A stretch of 19,601 nucleotides of DNA from JAJISK01 sp046759865 (GTDB lineage Archaea; Thermoplasmatota; Thermoplasmata; RBG-16-68-12; JAJISG01): NCBI GenBank assembly GCA_046759865.1, contig JBHIDB010000014.1, forward strand, positions 1 through 19,601. Reading direction: 5' to 3'. The notes beneath the pieces were generated by a model. That model did no database searches, was not told where the DNA came from, and saw only the letters and a program-made list of their open reading frames with translations. The position numbers and the translations under genes were made by a program. The first letter of the stretch is position 1. Each line of letters starts with the position of its first letter. Positions 7,384-15,186 of the stretch are shown here, in pieces.

Positions 7384-8454
7384 ATGGGGAACGCAAGGAC
7401 CGAGCTCCCTCAATCTGGGGACGAAACCAAAACCGAGCCGTTCCGCGTGAACAAGGAGGAATTTCATGGGGTCGTTGGGCCCGACCCCCGATTAATCCGT
7501 GTGACAGCCACGGATGCGCACGAGGGGTTGGTTTATGTTGGGGCGGAGGACGCGCTCTACTACACCACCCTTCCGGCCCCCACGCCGACTCCTCAATCCG
7601 ACCCGCCCCCCGTCGCCATTAAGCGAGTGGCACTCGCCGACGAACAGTTTCCCCTCTCCCCCAAGCACATCTCCGTAGTACGGGAACCGGCCAACATGGC
7701 GAATGGGATGACCTTGGATCGGCAAGGAAGACTCGTGATCTGCGAGCAGGGAACATGGTCAGAACCGGCGCGAGTCGCCCGTATGGATCTGGTCACCGGG
7801 AAACTCGAGACACTCGTCTCGGCCTGGGAAGGCCGTGACCTTAACTCGCCAAACGACGTGGTGGTGCAGAGCGACGGCACCGTGTGGTTCACCGATCCGA
7901 CCTACGGGTACTTGCAGGGCTTTAGGCCCAAGCCGCAGGTGGGCGACCACGTCTATCGCTTAGACCCTGCGACACGTCAGCTCTCGGTCGTCGCTGATTC
8001 ACTCAACAAACCCAATGGCCTCGCCTTTTCGCCGGACGAGTCCACGTTGTATATTGGCGATAGCGGGGCCAACCAGGAGCCCGGCAGTTTCTACGCGGAC
8101 CTCCCCCACCATGTCCGCGCCTTCGACGTAACGGAGGACGGGCATTTGCGCAACGATCGGCTGTTCTGTGTGACCAACCCCGGGTTCCCCGATGGCATCA
8201 AGGTCGATGGACGAGGGCGCGTCTACGTGTCGGCCTTTAGCGGGGTGCAAGTCTTCAACGTCCTGGGGGAGATGATAGGTGAGATTCGCTTGCCCGGTGC
8301 TGTGAACTTCGCGTTTGGTGGACCGACCGGAAACCTCCTCTTTATCGCCACAGATGACGCTATCTGGGCCGCCGCGTTCAGCGACACCGTCTCTGGCCGA
8401 CGAGAGGGGGGCCCGCCATCGGGGCCAGGTCGCGGGAAGGTGAGGGACCAATGA
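7384..8454 (+). CDS. SMP-30/gluconolactonase family lactonase with intact metal site
   Basis: A 356-residue six-bladed propeller of the SMP-30/gluconolactonase/LRE family, which opens sugar lactones to the acids. The metal and active-site positions are present: E47 (HEGLVY, matching the family's EGPVW), N157 (LNSPND), N211 (KPNGLAFSPDE) and D270 (FPDGIKVD). It would convert the gluconolactone made by glucose dehydrogenase to gluconate, the substrate of the dehydratase. I chose ATG 7384 because AGGAG lies 6 nt upstream and the extra upstream frame, from TTG 7303, has no family similarity. No signal peptide is evident, so it should be cytoplasmic. It overlaps the next gene by ATGA, so coupled translation is likely. 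The exact lactone is not determined. Confidence 0.88.
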   Translation: MGNARTELPQSGDETKTEPFRVNKEEFHGVVGPDPRLIRVTATDAHEGLVYVGAEDALYYTTLPAPTPTPQSDPPPVAIKRVALADEQFPLSPKHISVVREPANMANGMTLDRQGRLVICEQGTWSEPARVARMDLVTGKLETLVSAWEGRDLNSPNDVVVQSDGTVWFTDPTYGYLQGFRPKPQVGDHVYRLDPATRQLSVVADSLNKPNGLAFSPDESTLYIGDSGANQEPGSFYADLPHHVRAFDVTEDGHLRNDRLFCVTNPGFPDGIKVDGRGRVYVSAFSGVQVFNVLGEMIGEIRLPGAVNFAFGGPTGNLLFIATDDAIWAAAFSDTVSGRREGGPPSGPGRGKVRDQ

Positions 8455-9674
8455 CAGGGATACAGACGAGGAAAATCCTCAATCTAGCGGGAGCCGAAGC
8501 GGTGATGAACGCCGCCGAGGCGTTTGCGAACGAAAAGGGGTACCGGGTGGTGATCGCAATCGTCGATTCCGGCGGCCAACTGCTCCTGCTCCGCCGTTTG
8601 GCGGAGGCCCAGGTAGCCAGCGTAAACGTCGCCATCGACAAGGCGCGGACGGCGGCGGCCTTCATGCGGCCAAGTCGAGTCCTGGAGGAACAGGTCACGG
8701 CCGGACGACTGGGCGCGTTGGCCCTGCGCGGGGGAGTGGCCTTGACGGGAGGAATCCCTCTGGTTGTCGACGGGGAGGTCGTCGGAGCCATTGGAACGAG
8801 CGGCGAGACGCCGGACGAGGACGAGTCTGTGTCCATCGCGGGATCGAAGACAGGAATCGCCTCGGAGGAGGTTCGGGTTCTGACCTACGAGGGCGCCAGG
8901 AGCGTCACGACGGCCGTGGCCAAGGAGGCGACTTCGCGGGGTGTGGCCCCAGTGGTCTCGGTTGTCGACGCGGCAGGCGATCTCGTCTACCTTTGGCGGC
9001 CCGACGCGGCGCAGGTTGCCAGCGTCAACGTCTCGCTGGATAAGGCACGCACCGCGGCCATCTACCGGAGGCCGAGCAAGGACTTCGAAGACCAGGCCTC
9101 CCATGGCCGGCCTTCGGCCCTGGCGCTCCACGGCGGAGTGCCGTTGCAGGGGGGCATCCCGGTAGTTTCTCAGGGCCAAGTGGTCGGTGCCATAGGCGTC
9201 AGCGGGGCCTCGTCCGCCGATGAGGATCAGGAGCTGGCCGCCTTCGGGGTGAAGGCGGCTGATTCCTTTGAAGAGGGCGGTGCTCATCCGCTCGAGGTCT
9301 TCTACAAGCCGGGTGCGGAGGTCGTCGCCAAGTTCGAAACGGGGGGTCTCATGCTGGAGACCCCACTCTACAAGGTGGACGCCGGTCGTCGCGAAGCTTC
9401 GGGGGAAGTCGAATACCACGAGGGGGAAACGGACATCATGTACGTCTTGGAGGGCACCGCGACGGTGGTGACCGGAGGCGAGATGATCGAGGCGAGGGAC
9501 ACCGGGCCCGGAGAAGTTCGCGCTGCTTCGATCAAGGAGGGGACCACGCATCACCTTGGGAAGGGCGACGTGTTGGTCGTTCCCCGTGGCGTGCCCCATT
9601 GGTTCCGGGAGGTCGAGGGGCCCCTCCTCTACTTCGTGGTCAAGGCAATCTCCCCCATCGGCGACGATCCATGA
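8451..9674 (+). CDS. GlcG-GlcG-cupin triple-domain fusion protein
   Basis: The 407-residue protein has two tandem GlcG/HbpS-type domains (about 5-135 and 143-275) and a C-terminal cupin (about 290-400). The two GlcG copies share AQVASVNV, DKARTAA, GALALRGG/SALALHGG and VVGAIG(T/V)SG, so they arose by internal duplication. GlcG-family proteins are often called haem-binding (HbpS) or found near glycolate and sugar-oxidation genes; their function is poorly known. The cupin shows EYHEGETDIMYVLEG (motif 1, one clear His plus acidic residues) and GDVLVVPRGVPHW (motif 2, one His), so a metal site is plausible. It overlaps both flanking SMP-30 genes by 4 nt, so all three are probably made together. 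A sensing, carrier or isomerising role for an oxidised sugar is inference; I know no function for this exact fusion. Confidence 0.88.
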   Translation: MTGIQTRKILNLAGAEAVMNAAEAFANEKGYRVVIAIVDSGGQLLLLRRLAEAQVASVNVAIDKARTAAAFMRPSRVLEEQVTAGRLGALALRGGVALTGGIPLVVDGEVVGAIGTSGETPDEDESVSIAGSKTGIASEEVRVLTYEGARSVTTAVAKEATSRGVAPVVSVVDAAGDLVYLWRPDAAQVASVNVSLDKARTAAIYRRPSKDFEDQASHGRPSALALHGGVPLQGGIPVVSQGQVVGAIGVSGASSADEDQELAAFGVKAADSFEEGGAHPLEVFYKPGAEVVAKFETGGLMLETPLYKVDAGRREASGEVEYHEGETDIMYVLEGTATVVTGGEMIEARDTGPGEVRAASIKEGTTHHLGKGDVLVVPRGVPHWFREVEGPLLYFVVKAISPIGDDP

Positions 9675-11233
9675 GGGCCGCCACACTTCCCCGTCCGTCG
9701 GAGATTCTTCCCGGCTTGCCAGATGCCGTCATCGATCTGCAGACAGAAGACGGTGTTCGTCTGGTCCAGGGCGAATGGCGCTACAGCGACACAAAAGTGC
9801 GACAAGTCGATTTCGTGAGCGTCGGTTCCGACCTGGGGCCCTCAGGGGAACCTAATCGGACCTACGACATCGTCCCCCACGCCGGATCACCCACCTTCGA
9901 CGATTCGGGCTGGAAGGTGCTTGCACCCGCGGAGACGAAGCTCAGGCTGAGCACTGGTCTGGTCTGCTTCAGCTGGTACCGCACCTCCGTGACCATTCCA
10001 GAGAAGGTTGGCAATTTCGATCCGACAGGCTCAACAGTTGTCTTCGAGGTGGTGGCGGACGACTACGGGGAGGTCTGGGTGAACGGAAAGCTGCCTGTGG
10101 CGTTAGGGACGACAGGTGGTCGAGTTGTGCACGGCTTCAACGCGCCGAACCGGGTCGTGCTCGGGCGTGATGTGGCGCCCGGCCAGCGGTTTCACCTTGC
10201 CGTCTTTGCTTTCAATGGGCCAATCTCCGCCTCGCCCAAGAACTACATCTGGCTTCGGACGGCCTCCCTCGACTTCTACGCCGCGGACCGCGCCCGCCCT
10301 GCCTGGAACGTTCCTTTTGACCTCGTCCAGGTCGACCCCTCATTCGATGAGGTGATCCCGCCCGACGCCAAGCTGGAGAAAGTTGCGGGGGGCTTCGTCT
10401 CGACCCAGGGCCCGGTCTGGGCGCATGACGGCTTTCTGCTCTTCAGTTCGCCCCACACGAACGTCATCTACCGCTGGACCCCGGAGGGGAGGGTCGATAT
10501 CTTTCGCCCGAAGAGCGGGTACACAGGGTTTGACACCGGGAGCCACGCCCAGCCTGGTTCCAACGGGTTGACCTTCGACCGGGAGGGTCGGCTTACCATC
10601 TGCCAACACGGCAACCGCCGCGTCATCCGCGTCGAGCCCCACGGCAACATCACGGTGCTGGCTGACAGCTACGAGGGCAAGGAGCTGAACAGCCCTCACG
10701 ACCTCGCCTACAGGTCGGACGGTTCCTTGTACTTCACGGATCCACCTTTCGGCCTGCCCGAGACGTTCGCGGACCCGAGGAGGGAACTCTCGTTTAGCGG
10801 CGTGTTCCGGGTGGCCGACGACGAGGTGGCCCTCCTCACAGACGAACTGACGGGTCCGAGCGGCCTGACTTTCTCGCCGGACGAGAAGCGCCTGTACGTC
10901 TGCGACGGGGACCCGACGCACAGGGCAGTAATCCGATACCCGGTGAAGCCGGATGGGACGTTGGGGCAGGGCGAAGAATTCTTGGTCATAGAGGAGCAAG
11001 CGGGTGAAGGTGCCCTCGGCGGAATGAAGGTCGATCAAGAGGGAAACTTGTATGTTTGCGGACCGGGGGGCGTGTGGGTTCTATCTCCCAAGGGGAGGCA
11101 CCTGGGTACAATTAAGGGACCTGAGACGCCACTCAATCTGGCCTGGGGGGATGAGGATGGGCGGGCGATCTACGTTACGGCCATGACGAGCATCTACCGG
11201 CTGCGACTAACCGCCCCAGGAATCCGACCCTGA
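9671..11233 (+). CDS. Beta-sandwich plus SMP-30 propeller protein, probably inactive lactonase
   Basis: The 520-residue protein starts at ATG 9671 (ATGA overlap with the preceding stop). Residues about 25-215 look like a galactose-binding/jelly-roll sandwich as in sugar-binding domains (GEWRYSD, DDSGW, WYRTSV, GEVWVNG, FAFNGPIS). Residues about 230-515 are an SMP-30/LRE propeller (GPVW, GSNGLTFDREGRL, FTDPPFGL, FSPDEKRLY, MKVD). The four positions that normally form the metal and active site are changed: the E of EGPVW is Q246, the N of SPND is H343, the N of GPNG is S397, and the D of LDGMKVD is G450. The fold should stand while classical lactonase chemistry seems lost; binding or sensing is a possible role. 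No signal peptide was seen. The next gene begins 69 nt downstream with its own TATA-like box. Confidence 0.85.
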   Translation: MRAATLPRPSEILPGLPDAVIDLQTEDGVRLVQGEWRYSDTKVRQVDFVSVGSDLGPSGEPNRTYDIVPHAGSPTFDDSGWKVLAPAETKLRLSTGLVCFSWYRTSVTIPEKVGNFDPTGSTVVFEVVADDYGEVWVNGKLPVALGTTGGRVVHGFNAPNRVVLGRDVAPGQRFHLAVFAFNGPISASPKNYIWLRTASLDFYAADRARPAWNVPFDLVQVDPSFDEVIPPDAKLEKVAGGFVSTQGPVWAHDGFLLFSSPHTNVIYRWTPEGRVDIFRPKSGYTGFDTGSHAQPGSNGLTFDREGRLTICQHGNRRVIRVEPHGNITVLADSYEGKELNSPHDLAYRSDGSLYFTDPPFGLPETFADPRRELSFSGVFRVADDEVALLTDELTGPSGLTFSPDEKRLYVCDGDPTHRAVIRYPVKPDGTLGQGEEFLVIEEQAGEGALGGMKVDQEGNLYVCGPGGVWVLSPKGRHLGTIKGPETPLNLAWGDEDGRAIYVTAMTSIYRLRLTAPGIRP

Positions 11234-11257
11234 CGAACCCCGTTCCCTGGGACCAAT

Positions 11258-11265
11258 GTTTATGC
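11258..11265 (+). promoter_or_regulatory. TATA-like element ahead of the second cyclase-family gene
   Basis: GTTTATGC in the 69-nt gap is centred about 41 nt before ATG 11303, predicting a short leader of roughly 15 nt. It indicates a possible internal promoter in the plus-strand cluster. Confidence 0.45.
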
Positions 11266-11302
11266 TCATGAGAGTTCCCCCCTCCGGGGGGCAGCAGAGA
11301 GC

Positions 11303-12208
11303 ATGGCAGGAGATAAGTGGTGGCCATCCAAGTATGGACGCTCAGACCAGATTGGCACCCTCAACGAAGTCAAACCCACGCAGGTCCTGGCAGGGATACA
11401 ACTCGTGAGGAAGGGGCAGACTTATGACCTGGGCCGTGTGCTCGATGAAAACGTCCCGGCCTTCCCGGGTCGGACCTTCAAACAGACCTTGGTGGACAGC
11501 GCGCACACTGTGAACCGGCGGGCGGCGAAGGGCCAACGGCAAGGTTTGGGCCGCAACGAGGTGAACTGGGTCACCGAGCTCGTCTATGGGACCTTTCAAC
11601 TGGGAACCCAGCTCTGCGGTCTGAACCACCTCCAGATTGGTACCCGATCATACAATGGAAATTCCTTAGAAGACATCATCGAGGAGTGGGGAACAAACCG
11701 GCTGGGCATCGAGACGGTTCCCCAGGTCGTGACGCGAGGCATCCTTCTGGATATCGCGGGGCTTCGTGGGGTCGACCGACTAGACCGCGGGGACGTAATC
11801 ACCCCCGACGACGTAGAGGCAACGACCGAGAGAGAGGGGATCGAAGTTCGCCGGGGGGACGCAGTCCTGTTCCATACCGGTTGGGGGGATCTCTGGATGG
11901 AGAATAACTCGGCTTATCTTGCCGGCGAACCGGGCCCGGGAATGGCCACGGGGCGCTGGCTGGTGGACCGCGGCGTGGCCCTTACGGGGTGCGACACCTG
12001 GAGCTTTGGCCCGGTCCCTCCCGAGGATGCCGAGGAGCCATTTGTCGTGCCACAAACCCTGAACGTGAAGCACGGCATGTTCGTCTTGGAGAACCTGAAG
12101 ACAGCCGAGCTCGCGGAGAATCACGTCTACGAGTTCTTGTTCGTTCTCACGCATCCCCTCGTCCGTGGGGCCACGGCCGCCTGGGTTTCGCCGATTGCTT
12201 TGGTCTGA
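11303..12208 (+). CDS. Cyclase-family protein with degenerate metal motif
   Basis: A 301-residue protein of the longer branch of the cyclase family (PF04199). Recognisable parts are GTNRLGIETVPQVVTRG (about 140-156), LFHTGWGDLW, and GCDTWSFGPVPPE. The position of the canonical HxGTHxDxxxH reads Q99-L-G-T-Q103-L-C105-G-L-N-H109, so two histidines and the aspartate are replaced and only the last histidine stays. Glutamine at the second histidine position is, as I recall, usual in this branch, but cysteine for aspartate is unexpected. The enzyme may use a different mechanism, bind a different metal, or be inactive. It lies between an SMP-30 protein and a GMC oxidoreductase, suggesting a role on the same oxidised sugar or lactone; the substrate is unknown. 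ATG 11303 is the first start in frame after the TATA-like box. Confidence 0.82.
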   Translation: MAGDKWWPSKYGRSDQIGTLNEVKPTQVLAGIQLVRKGQTYDLGRVLDENVPAFPGRTFKQTLVDSAHTVNRRAAKGQRQGLGRNEVNWVTELVYGTFQLGTQLCGLNHLQIGTRSYNGNSLEDIIEEWGTNRLGIETVPQVVTRGILLDIAGLRGVDRLDRGDVITPDDVEATTEREGIEVRRGDAVLFHTGWGDLWMENNSAYLAGEPGPGMATGRWLVDRGVALTGCDTWSFGPVPPEDAEEPFVVPQTLNVKHGMFVLENLKTAELAENHVYEFLFVLTHPLVRGATAAWVSPIALV

Positions 12209-12282
12209 AGCCTGCGGGAACAAGCTTCGGGGGCCGACCCCGCCGTCGAGACGGACGCAAAGATTTCGTCAAGCTCCATCAA

Positions 12283-12290
12283 GGTTATTA
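12283..12290 (+). promoter_or_regulatory. TATA-like element for the GMC oxidoreductase
   Basis: GGTTATTA in the 106-nt gap after the cyclase gene is centred about 28 nt before TTG 12315. This spacing fits a leaderless start and is the main reason for choosing that start. Confidence 0.5.
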
Positions 12291-12314
12291 GGCGATATCG
12301 AATGCTGCGGCCTG

Positions 12315-13853
12315 TTGCGGAGGTTCGACGTCGTCATTATCGGGACAGGCGCCGGCGGAGGCACACTCGCGCACGCCCTTGCCGAAACGGGGAAGGAGAT
12401 TCTACTGCTCGAACGGGGCGACTTTCTAGTTCGCGAGAAGGAGAACTGGTCTCCGCATCAGGTGTTCGTGGAGAATAGATACAAGACGCGAGAGGTCTGG
12501 AAGGACGGGGCGGGCAACGAGTTTCATCCCGCCAACCACTACTACGTGGGCGGGAACACGAAACTCTTCGGCGCCGCCACCCTGCGGATGCGGAAGGAGG
12601 ACTTTGGGGAGGTGAAGCACCACGATGGGACCTCCCCCGCTTGGCCCATTCGCTACGAGGACATGGAGCCCCATTATACCCAGGCCGAGGAGTTGTACCA
12701 CGTCCATGGCCTTCGGGGATCCGATCCCACGGAGCCGCCCGCGTCTGGACCCTTCCCCTACCCCCCTGTGCGCCACGAACCTCGGATCCAGGAAATCTAC
12801 GACGACCTCACCGAGAGGGGGACCGTGCACCCCTTTCCCCTTCCCCTCGCCCTCATCCTCGATGAGGACGCCCGTCATCGCAGCCCGTGCATCAAGTGCA
12901 ACACCTGCGACGGCTTCCCCTGCCTGGTGAACGGGAAGGCCGACGCCCACGTGGTCTGCGTCGAGCCCGCTCTGAAACATCCGAACGTGACCCTGATCAC
13001 GGACGCCATGGCCACACGCCTCAGGACAGATCCCAACGGAAAGCGGGTCTCCGAAATCCAGGTGACCCACAACCGCACGGAGGAACGGTACGAGGGGGAG
13101 ACCGTCGTCGTGTCCTGCGGCGCCATCAACTCGGCGGCCCTCCTGTTACGGTCGAAGAGCAGCCGGCATCCGGAGGGGCTCGCCAACAGCTCGGGGATGG
13201 TCGGGCGTAACTACATGGTGCACAACAACACGGCCCTCATCGCCGTGGGCAGGAAACCCAACCCCACGAAGTTCCAGAAAACGTTCGGCATCAACGACTT
13301 CTACTTCGCCGGAGGGGACTATGACTTTCCCCTTGGCCATATTCAGCTTATGGGAAAGGCAGACCGGGAGATGCTCTCTGCGGATATGCCCGGGTTTGTC
13401 CCCGGCATGGCCTTGGATTACATCGCGACAAACTCGGTGGACTGGTGGGTCACAACGGAGGACTTGCCGAATCCGAAGAATCGGGTGGAGGTGGATGCGA
13501 CCGGGGGCATCGTGCTCCGCTACACACCGAATAACGAGGAACCTCATCGCCTCCTCCAGGAGGAGTTGAAGGCCATCTTGCACGAGATTGGCCTCGACCG
13601 GCATCTCCTCCACCACGAACTCTACATGAGTACCCGACAACCCATCGCCATGGTCCCCCATCAAAACGGGACCTGTCGTATGGGAACGGATCCCAGGACT
13701 TCCGTCCTCGACACGGACTGCAGGACCCACGACGTCGAGAACCTCTACGTGGTCGACGCCAGCTTCTTCCCGTCCAACTCTGCGGTAAACCCGGCCTTGA
13801 CGGTCATCGCAAATGCCCTGCGTGTCGCGGACCACCTGAAGGAGGTCCTCTAG
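12315..13853 (+). CDS. GMC-family FAD oxidoreductase with four-cysteine motif
   Basis: A 512-residue glucose-methanol-choline family flavoprotein. The FAD dinucleotide fold begins at once (FDVVIIGTGAGGG, G10-G15), the usual acidic residue ends strand two (LLERG), and the C-terminus has PHQNGTCRMG (H449) and SAVNPALT (N492), the His/Asn pair typical of GMC active sites. Residues 192-203 hold C192, C195, C198 and C203 (CxxCxxCxxxxC), comparable in place to the Fe-S-binding insert of membrane gluconate, fructose and FAD-glucose dehydrogenases; cluster binding is inference. It probably oxidises a sugar, sugar acid or polyol and passes electrons to a carrier rather than O2. No small subunit, cytochrome or Tat signal was seen. 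TTG 12315 fits the TATA spacing and the usual N-terminus; the frame stays open to 12165 but that extension overlaps the previous gene and lacks family similarity. Confidence 0.87.
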   Translation: MRRFDVVIIGTGAGGGTLAHALAETGKEILLLERGDFLVREKENWSPHQVFVENRYKTREVWKDGAGNEFHPANHYYVGGNTKLFGAATLRMRKEDFGEVKHHDGTSPAWPIRYEDMEPHYTQAEELYHVHGLRGSDPTEPPASGPFPYPPVRHEPRIQEIYDDLTERGTVHPFPLPLALILDEDARHRSPCIKCNTCDGFPCLVNGKADAHVVCVEPALKHPNVTLITDAMATRLRTDPNGKRVSEIQVTHNRTEERYEGETVVVSCGAINSAALLLRSKSSRHPEGLANSSGMVGRNYMVHNNTALIAVGRKPNPTKFQKTFGINDFYFAGGDYDFPLGHIQLMGKADREMLSADMPGFVPGMALDYIATNSVDWWVTTEDLPNPKNRVEVDATGGIVLRYTPNNEEPHRLLQEELKAILHEIGLDRHLLHHELYMSTRQPIAMVPHQNGTCRMGTDPRTSVLDTDCRTHDVENLYVVDASFFPSNSAVNPALTVIANALRVADHLKEVL

Positions 13854-13871
13854 CCCCCGTCTGAGGGATTC

Positions 13872-15101
13872 ATGGCCAGGCCGGAGAGCTCGTCACTAAG
13901 ACGGTCGAACCTCGGCGTCACGGTCGTGTATCTCAGCGCCGCCCTCCAAGGGGTTTCCCTCATCACCCCAGCGGCCGCCGCCGTCATCATTACGAGCCCC
14001 GAATTCCACGGCCTTTCGAACAGCCAGTACGGGTCAACGTTCCTCCCGATGATCATCGTCGCGATCCTGGCTTCCCTCTACGGCCCCCGCCTGGCGGCGA
14101 GGCGTGGGATCCGCTCCGTACTGAGATTGGGTCTCCTGGGGAACGCGGCCTTCATGGGGCTCCTAGCCTCGAGCAGCCTTGCAGAGGCCGGAGCGGCGGC
14201 CTACGGCGTCCTCCTAGCGGCCATGGGGGCCCTGGGATTGGGGTTCGGCCTGACGATGACCGCAGTCAACGCCTACGCCGTGGCGTTCTTTCCGGCAAGG
14301 GCGGATGCGGCCGTGACGGCCCTTCATGCCTCCCTAGGCGTCGGGACAGCCGTCGCACCTCTGCTCCTAGGTGGGTTTCTCGTCTTCGGTGCCTGGCCCG
14401 CCCACCCGCTGACCGTCCTCGCAGTCCTCCTAATCTCCTTCGCCTTTACCGTGACATTACCTCGGCGCCTCCCTCCGGCCTTGACCGGAAGCGCCGCGAC
14501 GGAACATCGGGCGCGTGAGCTCCCGAGGAGACTCTTCCTCTACGCCGGCGCCCTCATCCTCTACGCCACGGCGGAAGGGACCTTCAGCAGCTGGGCCGTG
14601 ATCCTCGTCAGCGCCGAGAAGGGGTTTTCCTTAGCCGCGGCCGGGTTCGCCCTCGCCGCCTTCTGGGGGATGTTGACGGTGGGTCGAATCGTCGCCGCCG
14701 TCGTATTCACACGTATCCGCGCGGAGTGGTTCTATCCCCTCTCTCCCATCGGCATCACCGCCAGCTTTCTTCTCATCCCCGTCGTGAACGGAGAGGCAGC
14801 TGTCATCCTTGCCTTCGGCCTCGCAGGTCTCTCCGCCTCCTTCTTCGCGCCCCTAACTTACAGCTTTCCCTCCAAGGAGTTCCCGTACATCGTTACCACC
14901 GTCTCGGGGGCGATGGTGGCCTCTAACATGCTGGGCATTGGCATTGGCTCCCTGGCCGTGGGAGTCGTATCCGACTTCGGGGCCGTCGACATCTCCACGA
15001 TCTACGCCTTCTCGGCCGCCTACACGGTCCTCCTGTTCGTGCTGGCCTATTACCTCGCCCGGGGCCGGCTACGGCTGGGCTTGGGGAACGAAGGCCGCTA
15101 A
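13872..15101 (+). CDS. MFS transporter, 12 transmembrane segments
   Basis: A 409-residue membrane protein with 12 hydrophobic segments in two sets of six separated by a polar loop (about 196-218). Loop 2-3 carries a weak form of the MFS signature (GPRLAARRGIRS). Alanine- and glycine-rich helices such as GALGLGFG and GIGIGSLAVG are typical of the superfamily. It starts at ATG 18 nt after the GMC gene, with GAGGG at 13863-13867 as a likely ribosome site, so the two are probably co-transcribed. The context suggests import of a sugar or sugar acid used by the adjacent enzymes, or export of a product; the substrate cannot be told from sequence. Confidence 0.88.
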   Translation: MARPESSSLRRSNLGVTVVYLSAALQGVSLITPAAAAVIITSPEFHGLSNSQYGSTFLPMIIVAILASLYGPRLAARRGIRSVLRLGLLGNAAFMGLLASSSLAEAGAAAYGVLLAAMGALGLGFGLTMTAVNAYAVAFFPARADAAVTALHASLGVGTAVAPLLLGGFLVFGAWPAHPLTVLAVLLISFAFTVTLPRRLPPALTGSAATEHRARELPRRLFLYAGALILYATAEGTFSSWAVILVSAEKGFSLAAAGFALAAFWGMLTVGRIVAAVVFTRIRAEWFYPLSPIGITASFLLIPVVNGEAAVILAFGLAGLSASFFAPLTYSFPSKEFPYIVTTVSGAMVASNMLGIGIGSLAVGVVSDFGAVDISTIYAFSAAYTVLLFVLAYYLARGRLRLGLGNEGR

Positions 15102-15186
15102 CGCGCCCGTGGGCAAGAAGGACCTGAGCGCATACCCGTCCTCATGGGCGCCATACCGTTATCCAGCTCGCGGGCCTGGCGGTTTC

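Noticed and set aside
8484..9686. Long minus-strand open frame (400 codons) opposite the GlcG-cupin gene
   Set aside because: It has no recognisable motif and mirrors a well-supported gene; long antisense frames are expected in GC-rich coding DNA.
12165..12314. N-terminal extension of the GMC oxidoreductase to 12165
   Set aside because: It overlaps the preceding cyclase gene, is rich in Arg and Pro without family similarity, and the TATA-like box fits TTG 12315.
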